Part shown: piece by piece, positions 24,182-32,830 of the stretch | Layout of the letters: each line of letters opens with the position of its first letter | Position numbering within the stretch: the stretch's first letter is position 1 | Assembly (NCBI RefSeq): GCF_900172255.1 | Contig: NZ_FWFU01000002.1 | Location: forward strand, 744,001-808,000 | Length of the DNA stretch: 64,000 nucleotides | Direction of reading: 5' to 3' | DNA from: Roseovarius halotolerans | GTDB lineage: Bacteria > Pseudomonadota > Alphaproteobacteria > Rhodobacterales > Rhodobacteraceae | Position numbers and translations under genes: made by a program | The notes under the pieces: generated by a model | Told to the model about the DNA's origin: nothing | Databases searched by the model: none | What the model saw: the letters and a program-made list of their open reading frames with translations, nothing else

Positions 24182-24984
24182 AAGGGCGCATCGCGGTCGT
24201 TGGCGGGAATGGCCCCTCGCTGGCAAGGATCGCGTCCGGGCGCGTGCTGTCCGGGGACATGGTGTTTCGCACCAACAACTTCTTTTTCGAGCCGCAGTAT
24301 TTCCTTGGGCGCAGGGTGGACATGGCGGTGATGGCGGGCGATCCGCGCGTTGCGCCTTTCATGTTCGAGACGCTTTGGCGATGCAGGAAGGATTACGAAC
24401 TTGCTGCCTGGACCAGCCATAACCCGGCGGTGATCCGTGCTGGGCGACGGCGATTCAAGTCTCTGTTCCGGCCCATGAACTATCGCGATGCACATATCGA
24501 GCGGGCGGTGCGCAGCCTTATGGCGCGCTATGACCGCAAGCCGATGACAGGCACATATGCGGTGCTGATGGCGCATGGGATGGGGGTTAACCGGATCGTT
24601 CTGGCCGGGTTCGATATGTATGGCGGGGGGCAGCGCTATATCTATCGACCGGGTCCGCAATGCCGCGCGCTGATGGGGCAGGATCTTGGCCACCGGGGAA
24701 CGGATGAACGCCTGCATGCCCCCGATCTCGACCGCGCGATTCTCGAGGCGTTGATGCAGCGTGGCGATGTCAGCCTGTGGCGCGCAAGCAACCAGACGAT
24801 GCTTGACGATCTGTTGCCACTGGCGCCGCAGCGCGATGGGGCGGTCTGTGCGGCAACGCCTCGAAAGGCACCGACGGACTGGGCGCTGCGCAGCGGGTTC
24901 TACGACATCCGGATGCTGCGTGCGTTGCGCCATCTGCGCGGCTGGGCGGGCTATCTTGACAAGATGAGAGGCAGGCAATGCTGA
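24178..24984 (+). CDS. GT42-like sialyltransferase (CstI/CstII family)
   Basis: A 268-residue protein whose start VVGGNGPSLARIASGRVL and MVFRTNNFFFEPQYFLGRRVD match the CMP-binding region of Campylobacter CstI/CstII enzymes (GNGPSL, then FRxNxFxFExxYxLGK). Later blocks also correspond: TGTYAVLMAHGMGVNRIVLAGFDMYGGG and DLGHRGTDERLHAPDLD, where the His (about 172) sits at the position of the catalytic base of CstII. The C-terminus is short and basic, as expected for peripheral membrane binding. It should transfer a nonulosonic acid from its CMP-donor, the product of the upstream gene, to a glycan acceptor. Confidence 0.8.
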   Translation: MKGRIAVVGGNGPSLARIASGRVLSGDMVFRTNNFFFEPQYFLGRRVDMAVMAGDPRVAPFMFETLWRCRKDYELAAWTSHNPAVIRAGRRRFKSLFRPMNYRDAHIERAVRSLMARYDRKPMTGTYAVLMAHGMGVNRIVLAGFDMYGGGQRYIYRPGPQCRALMGQDLGHRGTDERLHAPDLDRAILEALMQRGDVSLWRASNQTMLDDLLPLAPQRDGAVCAATPRKAPTDWALRSGFYDIRMLRALRHLRGWAGYLDKMRGRQC

Positions 24985-26063
24985 TCTCGGGGGTGGCCGC
25001 GAATTACATCCAATGGCTTGAGGAGGCGGCCTATCCGCTCTGGTCGGGCCGCGGGGTCGACCCGGCAACCGGCATCGTCTGGGAGGCGCTGGATCACGCC
25101 GGCAAACCGCTCTTCGACAGCGACCGCAGGCTGAGGGTGCTGGCGCGTCAGGCCTATTGTTTCGTGGGGAGTGGTCGGCCCACCCTGGTCGAGCTGGGCG
25201 AACGCCAGTTCCGCTATGCAATGGACCACGGATTCTGCGCGCAGAGCGGCAGGCTCGCCGCGGTTTTCGACAGCCACCTGAACATCCGCCATGCGCCGCA
25301 TGATCTCTATGATCTGGCGTTCATGCTTCTGGCGGCTTCGACGCTGCTAGCGCAGGGACGCCTGCGCGCGGACGACCTGCCCCGGCTCGAGGCGGCGCTT
25401 GGTGTATTGAAGGCGGGCTGCGGCTGGTTCGAGACGATGGACCAGGCGCTGCCGCGTCGGCAGAACCCCCATATGCATCTCTTCGAGGCCGCGACCGAGC
25501 TTTACCATATCACCGGCGCGCCGCGGTTCCTCGGGATCGCGGAGGAATGTCACGACCTGTTTTCGACCCTGTTCCTGCAGAAGGACGGGCGGATACTGGA
25601 GCACTACGATGCGGGACTCCAACCCCTGACAGGGGCGCGGCAATCGGTCGAGCCGGGTCATATGGCCGAATGGATCTACCTTCTGCACCGATATCAGCAG
25701 GTCACGGGGCGCTCGCCCGGATCCGTGCCCGAACGCCTGTTTGCCGCCGTCCAAAGACACAGGACAGAATCGGGGTTCCTGCCTGATCGCGCGGATCCGC
25801 GGGTTGCCACCCGAAGGTTGTGGCCGCAGCTGGAATATCTGCGCGCCGCAGCGGTGATGCGCCAGCGCGGTCATACCCTCGACCTGCGTGATACGCCCGA
25901 GCAGATCATGTCGCGGATCGCGCGGGATTACTTGGACAAGGCCGTGCCGGGTGGCTGGTTCGACAGGTGCGATGCGCGCGGCAAGGTGATCTCCTCCGTC
26001 ATGCCGGCCTCGTCGCTTTATCACCTTCAGCCCGCGATCCGCATCCTTGCCGAAGGACCCTGA
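24978..26063 (+). CDS. N-acylglucosamine 2-epimerase (AGE) family enzyme
   Basis: A 361-residue alpha/alpha-barrel protein of the AGE family, which includes GlcNAc 2-epimerase and mannose or aldose-ketose isomerases. Typical blocks are DLYDLAFMLLA, PRRQNPHMHLFEAATELY (about 157-175), SVEPGHMAEWIYLLHRY (catalytic-His region near 225-235) and ATRRLWPQLEYLRAA. It overlaps the GT42 gene by 7 bases. If it epimerises GlcNAc to ManNAc, it would feed the NeuB-like synthase and the NeuA-like enzyme. A sugar-isomerase role unrelated to sialic acid is the main alternative. Confidence 0.75.
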   Translation: MLISGVAANYIQWLEEAAYPLWSGRGVDPATGIVWEALDHAGKPLFDSDRRLRVLARQAYCFVGSGRPTLVELGERQFRYAMDHGFCAQSGRLAAVFDSHLNIRHAPHDLYDLAFMLLAASTLLAQGRLRADDLPRLEAALGVLKAGCGWFETMDQALPRRQNPHMHLFEAATELYHITGAPRFLGIAEECHDLFSTLFLQKDGRILEHYDAGLQPLTGARQSVEPGHMAEWIYLLHRYQQVTGRSPGSVPERLFAAVQRHRTESGFLPDRADPRVATRRLWPQLEYLRAAAVMRQRGHTLDLRDTPEQIMSRIARDYLDKAVPGGWFDRCDARGKVISSVMPASSLYHLQPAIRILAEGP

Positions 26064-26136
26064 GCACGTGGTTTCCCCGCAAGGCGTGCGGCGTTTCACT
26101 TTACCGGGGGTAGCGGTCCTGTCTATAGCTGGAAGG

Positions 26137-26859
26137 ATGGCAAAGAGCAGATCGACAAGAGCATCGCGCGGAGGCGTATCGGGTTTTCGACCCGTGCGGC
26201 GGCTTTGGCGTTCGGGGACCAGGCTGGCCCTGATTGCCGGGCTGATCGTGATCGGCACGGTTGCGGCGCATCGCGAAATCGACCCGCCACGCAGTTTCTA
26301 CATGGGACAAGAGGCACGTCGGCTGGGCGGGATCGACCATCTCTGGGTGCCGATCGACGCGGTAGCGCCGGAAATGGCGCGCTCGGTCGTGGCGGCAGAG
26401 GATGCGAATTTCTGCCTTCACTGGGGTTTCGACATGCAGGCGATCCGCACCGCGATCGAGGCGGGCAGCAACCGTGGCGCATCGACCCTCAGCCAGCAGG
26501 TGGTGAAGAACGTCTATCTCTGGCATGGGCGCAGCTGGCTGCGAAAGGCGCTGGAGGCCGCGATCACGCCCCTGGTCGAGATCATGTGGCCCAAGCGACG
26601 CGTCATCGAGGTGTATCTGAACGTGGCTGAATTCGACGAGGGCGTGTTTGGCGTGGCTGCGGCCGCGCGGCACTATTTCGGCGTTGCCCCATCCGAGCTG
26701 AGCGCGGTGCAGGCCGCGCGGCTGGCGGCGGTTCTGCCCGATCCCAAGGGACGGTCCGCCTCGCGCCCGGATGCCTGGCTGCGCAAGAGGGCGGCGGGGA
26801 TCATGGACGGGGCGGCAACGATCGACCGAGACGGGCGCGCGGATTGTTTCGAGGATTGA
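26137..26859 (+). CDS. mtgA: Monofunctional peptidoglycan transglycosylase
   Basis: A 240-residue GT51 enzyme that polymerises lipid II into glycan strands. There is one N-terminal transmembrane helix (TRLALIAGLIVIGTVAAH). The catalytic-site blocks are ARSVVAAEDANFCLHWGFD (catalytic Glu near 88), RGASTLSQQVVKNVYLW, and RRVIEVYLNVAEFDEGVFGV with the second Glu. AARHYFGVAPSELSAVQAARLAAVLPDP closes the domain. The start is uncertain: ATG 26137 (MAKSRSTRAS) is preferred over a GTG at 26068 or a TTG at 26047 that would overlap the epimerase gene. Confidence 0.88.
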   Translation: MAKSRSTRASRGGVSGFRPVRRLWRSGTRLALIAGLIVIGTVAAHREIDPPRSFYMGQEARRLGGIDHLWVPIDAVAPEMARSVVAAEDANFCLHWGFDMQAIRTAIEAGSNRGASTLSQQVVKNVYLWHGRSWLRKALEAAITPLVEIMWPKRRVIEVYLNVAEFDEGVFGVAAAARHYFGVAPSELSAVQAARLAAVLPDPKGRSASRPDAWLRKRAAGIMDGAATIDRDGRADCFED

Positions 26860-26919
26860 AAACCCCACTCATTCACGGCATGGAGGGGTATTGCGAACCC
26901 GAACAGGTATGATCGAGAC

Positions 26920-27585
26920 ATGGCCAAACTCTATCACGTTCCTCTTTCGCCGTTCTGCCGCAAGGTCCGGCTGAGCCTGGCGGAGAAGAAGATCGAATGC
27001 GAGTTGATCGAGGAACGCTACTGGGAAAAAGACCCCGATTTCCTTCGGCGCAATCCGGCGGGCAAGGTGCCGGTGCTCAAGCTGGATGCTCTGACGATGG
27101 CCGAAAGCAGCGCGATCTGTGAATATATCGAAGAGAAATACCCCGACCCGGTGCTGATGCCCAAATCCCCCGAAGCACGTTACGAGGTGCGGCGGCTGGT
27201 TTCCTGGTTCGATGACAAGTTCCATTCCGAAGTCACGTCGAAATTGCTTTACGAGCGGGTCAACAAGAAGGTCATGGGTCTCGGCTTTCCCGACAGCACC
27301 AATGTCAAGGCGGGCGCCAAGGCGATCAAGTATCACCTCGATTACATGACCTGGCTGCTGGACCGGCGCCGCTGGCTGGCGGGCGATGCGATGACGCTGG
27401 CCGATTTCGCCGCCGCCGCGCATTTCAGCGCGCTTGATTACATCAGCGATGTCGACTGGACACGCAGCGAAACGGTCAAGGACTGGTATGCGAAGATCAA
27501 GTCGCGCCCGGCGTTTCGCGGCATCCTGGCCGATCAGGTGCCGGGCTTCCCGCCGCCTGCGCATTATGCCGACCTCGATTTCTGA
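26920..27585 (+). CDS. Glutathione S-transferase family protein
   Basis: A 221-residue two-domain protein. The thioredoxin-fold N-terminus reads LYHVPLSPFCRKVRLSLAEKKI with the glutathione-contact Ser/Cys region, NPAGKVPVLKLD (the cis-Pro) and MAESSAICEYIEEKYP. The all-helical C-terminus contains RRWLAGDAMTLADFAAAAHFSALDYI, the N-capping box of GSTs. The substrate is unknown. It is separated from mtgA by 60 bases and from queG by 39. Confidence 0.88.
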   Translation: MAKLYHVPLSPFCRKVRLSLAEKKIECELIEERYWEKDPDFLRRNPAGKVPVLKLDALTMAESSAICEYIEEKYPDPVLMPKSPEARYEVRRLVSWFDDKFHSEVTSKLLYERVNKKVMGLGFPDSTNVKAGAKAIKYHLDYMTWLLDRRRWLAGDAMTLADFAAAAHFSALDYISDVDWTRSETVKDWYAKIKSRPAFRGILADQVPGFPPPAHYADLDF

Positions 27586-27624
27586 AGCCGGGGGTATTGG
27601 CCCCGCGCCCCGCGCGTTACGGTC

Positions 27625-28674
27625 ATGGATATGCTGAAGGACAAACTGATCGCTCAGGCCCGCGCCGAAGGGTTCGACATGGCGCGGATCTGCCGGCCTT
27701 GGGACGTGCGCCATGTGCCGCCCCGCCTTCAGGCGTTTCTGGACAAGGGGTATCACGGGCAGATGGGCTGGCTGGCCGAGCGCAGCCATTGGCGCGGCGA
27801 TCCGTCGGTCTTGTGGCCCGAGGCGCGCTCGGTGATCGTGCTGGGCGAAAGCTATACGCCGGACAGCGATCCGCGCGCGACACTGGCGCAAGTGGATGTC
27901 GGAACAGTCTCTGTTTATGCCCGAAACAAGGATTACCACGATATCGTCAAGAAGCGGCTCAAGCGGCTGGCACGTTGGCTGATCGCCGAGGCCGGGGGCG
28001 AGGTGAAGGTTTTCGTGGATACCGCGCCGGTGCCGGAAAAGCCGCTGGGGCAGGCCGCGGGCCTTGGCTGGCAGGGCAAGCATACGAACCTGGTCAGCCG
28101 CGATCTGGGAAGCTGGTTCTTTATCGGATCGGTCTTTACCACGCTCGACCTCGAAGCCGACATGGCCGAGACCGATCATTGCGGGTCGTGCCGGGCCTGT
28201 CTTGACGTCTGCCCGACCGATGCATTTCCGGCGCCCTATCAGCTCGATGCGCGGCGCTGCATTTCGTATCTGACCATCGAACACAAAGGCCCGGTCGATC
28301 CCGAATTGCGCCCGTTGATGGGCAACAGGATCTATGGATGCGACGATTGCCTTGCCGTCTGTCCCTGGAACAAGTTCGCGCAAGAGGCAAGCGAGGTGCG
28401 CTATCACGCGCGCGATGATCTCGAGGCGCCGAAGCTGGCCGATCTGGCGGCGCTTGACGATGCCGGGTTTCGCGCGATGTTCTCGGGCTCGCCGATCAAG
28501 CGGATCGGGCGCGATCGCTTTGTGCGCAATGTCCTTTATGCCATCGGCAATTCGGGCGATCCGGCGCTGCGCGATGTGGCGCAGGGTTTGCGCGACGATC
28601 CCGACGAAACCGTCGCCGATGCGGCCCGGTGGGCTGCGATGCGACTGGCGCATGACGCAAACGGGATGGATTGA
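27625..28674 (+). CDS. queG: Epoxyqueuosine reductase
   Basis: A 349-residue cobalamin- and Fe-S-dependent enzyme that performs the last step of queuosine synthesis in the anticodon of certain tRNAs. The N-terminal DUF1730 part includes [17 protein letters not shown] and VAVSYT-like [11 protein letters not shown]. Two ferredoxin-like motifs follow: [18 protein letters not shown] (about 185-202) and [20 protein letters not shown]-terminal HEAT-like segment ([22 protein letters not shown]) is present. The length is normal. Confidence 0.93.
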   Translation: MDMLKDKLIAQARAEGFDMARICRPWDVRHVPPRLQAFLDKGYHGQMGWLAERSHWRGDPSVLWPEARSVIVLGESYTPDSDPRATLAQVDVGTVSVYARNKDYHDIVKKRLKRLARWLIAEAGGEVKVFVDTAPVPEKPLGQAAGLGWQGKHTNLVSRDLGSWFFIGSVFTTLDLEADMAETDHCGSCRACLDVCPTDAFPAPYQLDARRCISYLTIEHKGPVDPELRPLMGNRIYGCDDCLAVCPWNKFAQEASEVRYHARDDLEAPKLADLAALDDAGFRAMFSGSPIKRIGRDRFVRNVLYAIGNSGDPALRDVAQGLRDDPDETVADAARWAAMRLAHDANGMD

Positions 28675-28722
28675 GCGGGAAAACCCGCTAAACCGCCATT
28701 GAGACAGGCAAGGGGCAGGCGG

Positions 28723-30726
28723 ATGGCGTTGTTGCTGGGTGTGGATACGGGCGGAACCTATACGGATGCGGTTCTGATCCGGCATGATGAAAGCGAGATC
28801 ATCGCGCAGGCCAAGGCGCTGACCACCCGCCACGACCTGGCCGAGGGGATCGGTGCGGCGATTGCCGAAGTGCTGGCGCAAAGCGGGGCCGCACCTGAGC
28901 AGATCGGGCTGGCGTCGCTTTCGACCACGCTCGCAACAAATGCTCTGGTCGAAGGTCAGGGCGCGCGCGCCGGTCTTGTCTATATCGGGTTTGGCGAGGG
29001 CGATCTGGCGGCGCACGGTCTGAACGAGGCGCTTTCGGGCGATCCGGCCTTGGTTCTGGCGGGGGGCCACAGCCATGCCGGGGTCGAAGCCGCCCCCTTG
29101 GATGAATCCGCGCTTTGCGCATGGTTAGAGACTGTTTCAGGCGCGTCCGCCTTTGCCGTGGCGTCGCAGTTCGCCACCCGCAACCCGGCGCATGAGCTGC
29201 GCGCCGCCGAGATTATCCGGCAAGTCACCGGGCGGCCGGTTTCCTGTTCGCATCACCTGTCGGCGCGGCTCAACGGGCCGAAACGGGCGCTGACCGCGCT
29301 GCTCAATGCGCGCCTGATCGGGATGATCGCACGGCTGATCGAGCGGGCCGAAGGCACGTTGCGTGCGCACGGCATCACCGCGTCGATGATGGTGGTGCGC
29401 GGTGACGGCGCGCTGATCTCGGCCCGGCAGGCGCGCGAAAAGCCCATCGAGACCATCCTGAGCGGCCCCGCCGCCAGTATCGTCGGCGCGCGCTGGCTGA
29501 CGGGTGCGGATCATGCTCTGGTGTCTGATATCGGCGGCACTACCACCGATGTGGCTGTGCTGCGCGATGGCAAGCCGCTGATCGACCCGGCCGGCGCACG
29601 GGTCGGCCCTTGGCGCACGATGGTCGAGGCGGTTGCGATGCGCACCACCGGCCTGGGCGGCGACAGCGAGGTGCATATCCTTGACGAAGGGCTGAAAGGC
29701 GGTCTTGTGCTGGGGCCGCAGCGGCTCATTCCGGTCAGCCTCATGGCATGGCAGGCGCCCAAGGTGGTGCATGATGCGCTCGACGACCAGTTGCGCCGCA
29801 CGGTGCCGGGCGAGCATGACGCCCGTTTCGTTCGCGCGGTGCGCGGCGGCGAGACCGACGCCCTTTCCGGCCGCGAAGCCGAGTTGCTGGACAGGATCGG
29901 CGCGGATGTGAGGCCGCTTGGCGCTGTGCTGCGCACGCGGCTTGACGGTCAGTCGCTGCGGCGGCTGCTGGCGCGCGGGTTTGTGCAGCTTTCAGGGGTA
30001 ACGCCTTCGGATGCGAGCCATGTTCTGGGCCAGCTTGACAGCTGGGACGCAGAGGCCGCGCAAAAGGCGCTGGCATTGATCGGGCGCAAGCGCCTGGGGG
30101 ATGGGAACATGCTGTCGCCCAACCCGCTGATCCTTGCGCAGATGATTGTTGATCGTCTGACATATCAGACCAGTTTCGCCTTGTTAGAGACTGCTTTTGC
30201 CGAAGAGCATGACGATTTCGGACTGCCCCCCGAAGAGCTGGCGCGCCATGTGCTGATGCAGAAGGGGCTTTCCGGGCATCGCGGGCTGGTGCGGCTCGAG
30301 ACCGGGTTGAACGTGCCGGTTGTCGGGCTGGGCGCCTCCGCCGCCAGCTATTATCCCGCCGTGGGCGAGCGGCTGGGATGCAGGATGATCCTGCCGGAGC
30401 ATGCCGGTGTCGCCAATGCCATCGGTGCCGTGGTCGGGCGCGTCACGATCCGGCGCAGCGGCACGGTCACGTCGCCCGATCAGGGCAAATACCGGGTTCA
30501 CCTTGAAACCGGACCCGAGGATTACCCAACCCCGGAGGCCGCGATGGCGGCGCTTCAGTCCGCGCTTGAGGCCGAGGCACGCAGCCACGCGATCGCAGCG
30601 GGTGCCGAGGATATCCATATCGAGACCAGCCGCCAGTTGCGCAGCGCCGAGGCCGAGGGGCGAGAGGTGTTTCTCGAGGCCGAAATCACTGTCGAAGCCT
30701 CCGGCCGTCCGCGAATCGCGCTTTGA
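28723..30726 (+). CDS. Hydantoinase/oxoprolinase A-type protein (HyuA-like)
   Basis: A 667-residue ATPase of the actin/hexokinase fold. The phosphate-1 loop is GVDTGGTYTDAVLI (6-19). SLSTTLATNALVEGQGARAGLV is typical of hydantoinase A, and ALVSDIGGTTTDVAVLRDG is the second phosphate-binding block. These enzymes open hydantoin or 5-oxoproline rings at the cost of ATP, normally with a HyuB partner, which is absent here. The ATG at 28723 follows AGGCGG and gives the usual N-terminus. The substrate is unknown. Confidence 0.8.
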   Translation: MALLLGVDTGGTYTDAVLIRHDESEIIAQAKALTTRHDLAEGIGAAIAEVLAQSGAAPEQIGLASLSTTLATNALVEGQGARAGLVYIGFGEGDLAAHGLNEALSGDPALVLAGGHSHAGVEAAPLDESALCAWLETVSGASAFAVASQFATRNPAHELRAAEIIRQVTGRPVSCSHHLSARLNGPKRALTALLNARLIGMIARLIERAEGTLRAHGITASMMVVRGDGALISARQAREKPIETILSGPAASIVGARWLTGADHALVSDIGGTTTDVAVLRDGKPLIDPAGARVGPWRTMVEAVAMRTTGLGGDSEVHILDEGLKGGLVLGPQRLIPVSLMAWQAPKVVHDALDDQLRRTVPGEHDARFVRAVRGGETDALSGREAELLDRIGADVRPLGAVLRTRLDGQSLRRLLARGFVQLSGVTPSDASHVLGQLDSWDAEAAQKALALIGRKRLGDGNMLSPNPLILAQMIVDRLTYQTSFALLETAFAEEHDDFGLPPEELARHVLMQKGLSGHRGLVRLETGLNVPVVGLGASAASYYPAVGERLGCRMILPEHAGVANAIGAVVGRVTIRRSGTVTSPDQGKYRVHLETGPEDYPTPEAAMAALQSALEAEARSHAIAAGAEDIHIETSRQLRSAEAEGREVFLEAEITVEASGRPRIAL

Positions 30727-30804
30727 GCCCCTCAAAACCGCACAACCCTTTTATCCGCAGCGATTTGCCCCATCTTGTCAGGCACAGGAGAATGGAGCGC
30801 ATCA

Positions 30805-31254
30805 ATGGCCAAATATGAAAGAAACCCTGACGCGATCGCCGCGCTGGAGCCGGAAAGCTATTGGGTGACGCAGGAAAACGGCACCGAACGTCCCGGCACC
30901 GGCAAATACCTCCAGAACAAGGAGCCGGGCATCTATGTGGACGTGGTATCGGGCGAGCCGCTTTTCGCATCCGGCGACAAATACGAGTCAGGCTGCGGCT
31001 GGCCCAGTTTCACCAAGCCCATCGAGCCCGCCCATATCAATGAACTGCGCGACAGCAGCCATGGCATGGAGCGCGTCGAAGTGCGCAGCACCCACGGCGA
31101 CAGCCATCTGGGGCATGTGTTTCCCGACGGTCCGATGGATCGAGGCGGCTTGCGCTATTGCATCAACTCGGCAAGCCTGAGGTTCATCCATCGCGACGAC
31201 ATGGAGGCCGAAGGCTATGGCGATTACCTGGACCAAGTGGAGGACGTGACATGA
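30805..31254 (+). CDS. msrB: Peptide methionine-(R)-S-oxide reductase
   Basis: A 149-residue enzyme that reduces the R-epimer of methionine sulfoxide in proteins. [14 protein letters not shown] and [13 protein letters not shown] are the family blocks, and [11 protein letters not shown] holds the catalytic Cys. The two CxxC zinc sites of many MsrB proteins are missing (the [13 protein letters not shown] stretch lacks the usual cysteines), so this is the zinc-free form. The ATG at 30805 follows GGAG at 7 bases. Its stop overlaps the msrA start (ATGA). Confidence 0.92.
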   Translation: MAKYERNPDAIAALEPESYWVTQENGTERPGTGKYLQNKEPGIYVDVVSGEPLFASGDKYESGCGWPSFTKPIEPAHINELRDSSHGMERVEVRSTHGDSHLGHVFPDGPMDRGGLRYCINSASLRFIHRDDMEAEGYGDYLDQVEDVT

Positions 31255-31763
31255 CGGAACGCGCAGTTCTGGCCGGAGGCTGTTTCTGGGGCATGCAGGA
31301 TTTGATCCGCAAGCTCGACGGGGTGATCAGCACGCGCGTCGGATATACCGGCGGCGATGTGCCGAACGCCACCTATCGCAACCACGGCACCCATGCCGAA
31401 GGGATCGAGATCATCTTCGATCCGGCGCGAATCACCTTTCGCGATCTTCTGGAATTCTTCTTTCAGATCCACGATCCGACCACGCCCAACCAGCAGGGCA
31501 ATGATCTCGGGATGAGCTATCGCTCGGCGATCTATTACGTCGACGAAGATCAGAAACACGAGGCGGAGCGCACCATCGCGGATGTGGAAGCCTCGGGAAA
31601 CTGGCCCGGCAAGGTCGTGACCGAGATCGAGCCGGTCGGCGATTTCTGGGAGGCCGAACCCGAACATCAGGATTACCTGAGGCGGTTTCCCAATGGCTAT
31701 ACCTGCCATTTCCCGCGCCCGGACTGGGTGCTGAAACACAGTGCGCCAAAGAAAACCGGCTGA
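31251..31763 (+). CDS. msrA: Peptide methionine-(S)-S-oxide reductase
   Basis: A 170-residue enzyme with the catalytic motif [10 protein letters not shown] near the N-terminus, [24 protein letters not shown] (substrate site), [27 protein letters not shown], and a C-terminal [21 protein letters not shown]. It reduces the S-epimer of methionine sulfoxide and is translationally coupled to msrB, so the pair repairs both forms. Confidence 0.94.
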   Translation: MTERAVLAGGCFWGMQDLIRKLDGVISTRVGYTGGDVPNATYRNHGTHAEGIEIIFDPARITFRDLLEFFFQIHDPTTPNQQGNDLGMSYRSAIYYVDEDQKHEAERTIADVEASGNWPGKVVTEIEPVGDFWEAEPEHQDYLRRFPNGYTCHFPRPDWVLKHSAPKKTG

Positions 31764-31772
31764 TGAAAACAG

Positions 31773-31803
31773 GCATATCAGGCTGTAACAGAGCCTGATA
31801 TGC
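31773..31803. terminator. Perfect 12-bp hairpin after msrBA
   Basis: GCATATCAGGCT (31773-31784) pairs perfectly with AGCCTGATATGC (31792-31803) across a 7-base loop, 10 bases after the msrA stop. There is no T-run, so it may act as an mRNA 3' stabiliser or a weak terminator before the EamA gene. Confidence 0.5.
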
Positions 31804-31897
31804 GCTCCGCTACGGCGCGCCATGCGCGGGTCCGTGCGGGTGGCGATTGACCTTGGGCGCGTCGCGTCGCATGGATAAGCGGCAAGGAGTCGCGCCC

Positions 31898-32821
31898 ATG
31901 AGCCCATTCAAGGGCATCGCCCTGAAACTGATTTCCGTCATTCTGTTCGTCATCATGTCGGCGCTGATCAAGGCGACATCCGACCATGTTCCGCCCGGAC
32001 AGGCGGTGTTCTTCCGCTCCTTTTTCGCCATCCCGGTGATCCTGGGCTGGCTCGCCCTGCGGGGCGATCTGCAAACCGGGCTCAGGGTCGCATCGCCGAT
32101 GGGCCATTTCTGGCGCGGTTTCGTCGGCACGGCAGCGATGGGGCTTATGTTCGGGGGGCTTGGCCTTTTGCCGCTGCCCGAGGTGACGGCGCTCGGCTAT
32201 GCCGCGCCGCTCCTGACGGTGGTGTTCGCCGCCATGTTCCTTGACGAGCGCGTCGGCGTGTTCCGCTTCGGCGCGGTGGCCCTGGGGCTGGTCGGGGTGC
32301 TGGTGGTGCTCTCGCCAAGGCTGAGTGCGCTGGCCGGCGAAACCGTCGAGACCGTGCAGGCGGTCGGCGCGGTGATGGTGCTGCTCGGTGCGACATGCGC
32401 TGCGCTCGCGCATATCTATATCCGCAAGATGGTGGCGACCGAACAGACCAGCGCGATCGTGTTCTATTTCTCGCTGACCTCGACCCTTCTGTCGCTGCTG
32501 ACGATCCCCTTCGGTTGGGTCATTCCGGGCGGCACCGAGATACTCTTGTTGATCCTTGCCGGGCTTCTGGGCGGATCGGCGCAGATCTTCATGACATCGG
32601 CATATCGCTTCGCGGATGCCAGTGTGGTGGCGCCGTTCGATTATGCCTCGATGCTGTTTGCGCTGCTGATCGGGTATTTCGTTTTCAGCGAGGTGCCGAC
32701 CATGCAGATGCTGATTGGCGCGGCGCTCGTGATCGTGGCGGGACTGATCATCATCCTGCGCGAACGGCATCTGGGGCTGAAACGCGGGCGTGCCAGATCG
32801 GCGCGGACGCCGCAGGTTTAG
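31898..32821 (+). CDS. EamA-family (DMT superfamily) transporter
   Basis: About 307 residues with ten predicted transmembrane segments in two EamA repeats. The first repeat begins LKLISVILFVIMSALIKAT and PPGQAVFFRSFFAIPVILGWL; the second is seen at VMVLLGATCAALAHIYIRKMV and SAYRFADASVVAPFDYASMLFAL. Such proteins export metabolites or amino acids. The substrate is unknown. The ATG at 31898 is chosen for the AAGGAG 8 bases upstream. It converges on the oxidoreductase gene with a 9-base gap. Confidence 0.85.
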   Translation: MSPFKGIALKLISVILFVIMSALIKATSDHVPPGQAVFFRSFFAIPVILGWLALRGDLQTGLRVASPMGHFWRGFVGTAAMGLMFGGLGLLPLPEVTALGYAAPLLTVVFAAMFLDERVGVFRFGAVALGLVGVLVVLSPRLSALAGETVETVQAVGAVMVLLGATCAALAHIYIRKMVATEQTSAIVFYFSLTSTLLSLLTIPFGWVIPGGTEILLLILAGLLGGSAQIFMTSAYRFADASVVAPFDYASMLFALLIGYFVFSEVPTMQMLIGAALVIVAGLIIILRERHLGLKRGRARSARTPQV

Positions 32822-32830
32822 AGCCTGTTT

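Noticed and set aside
27597..28205. A plus-strand frame overlapping queG
   Set aside because: It is out of frame with the unmistakable QueG sequence and contains only low-complexity Arg/Gly/Ala runs.
26869..29076. A 735-codon open frame on the minus strand
   Set aside because: It lies antisense to the GST, queG and hydantoinase-like genes, which have clear family motifs. Its translation is rich in Arg/His/Gln without any domain pattern, as expected for a shadow in GC-rich DNA.
32822..32830. Search for a terminator between the EamA gene and the oxidoreductase
   Set aside because: Only 9 bases separate the stops and no stem of useful length was found.
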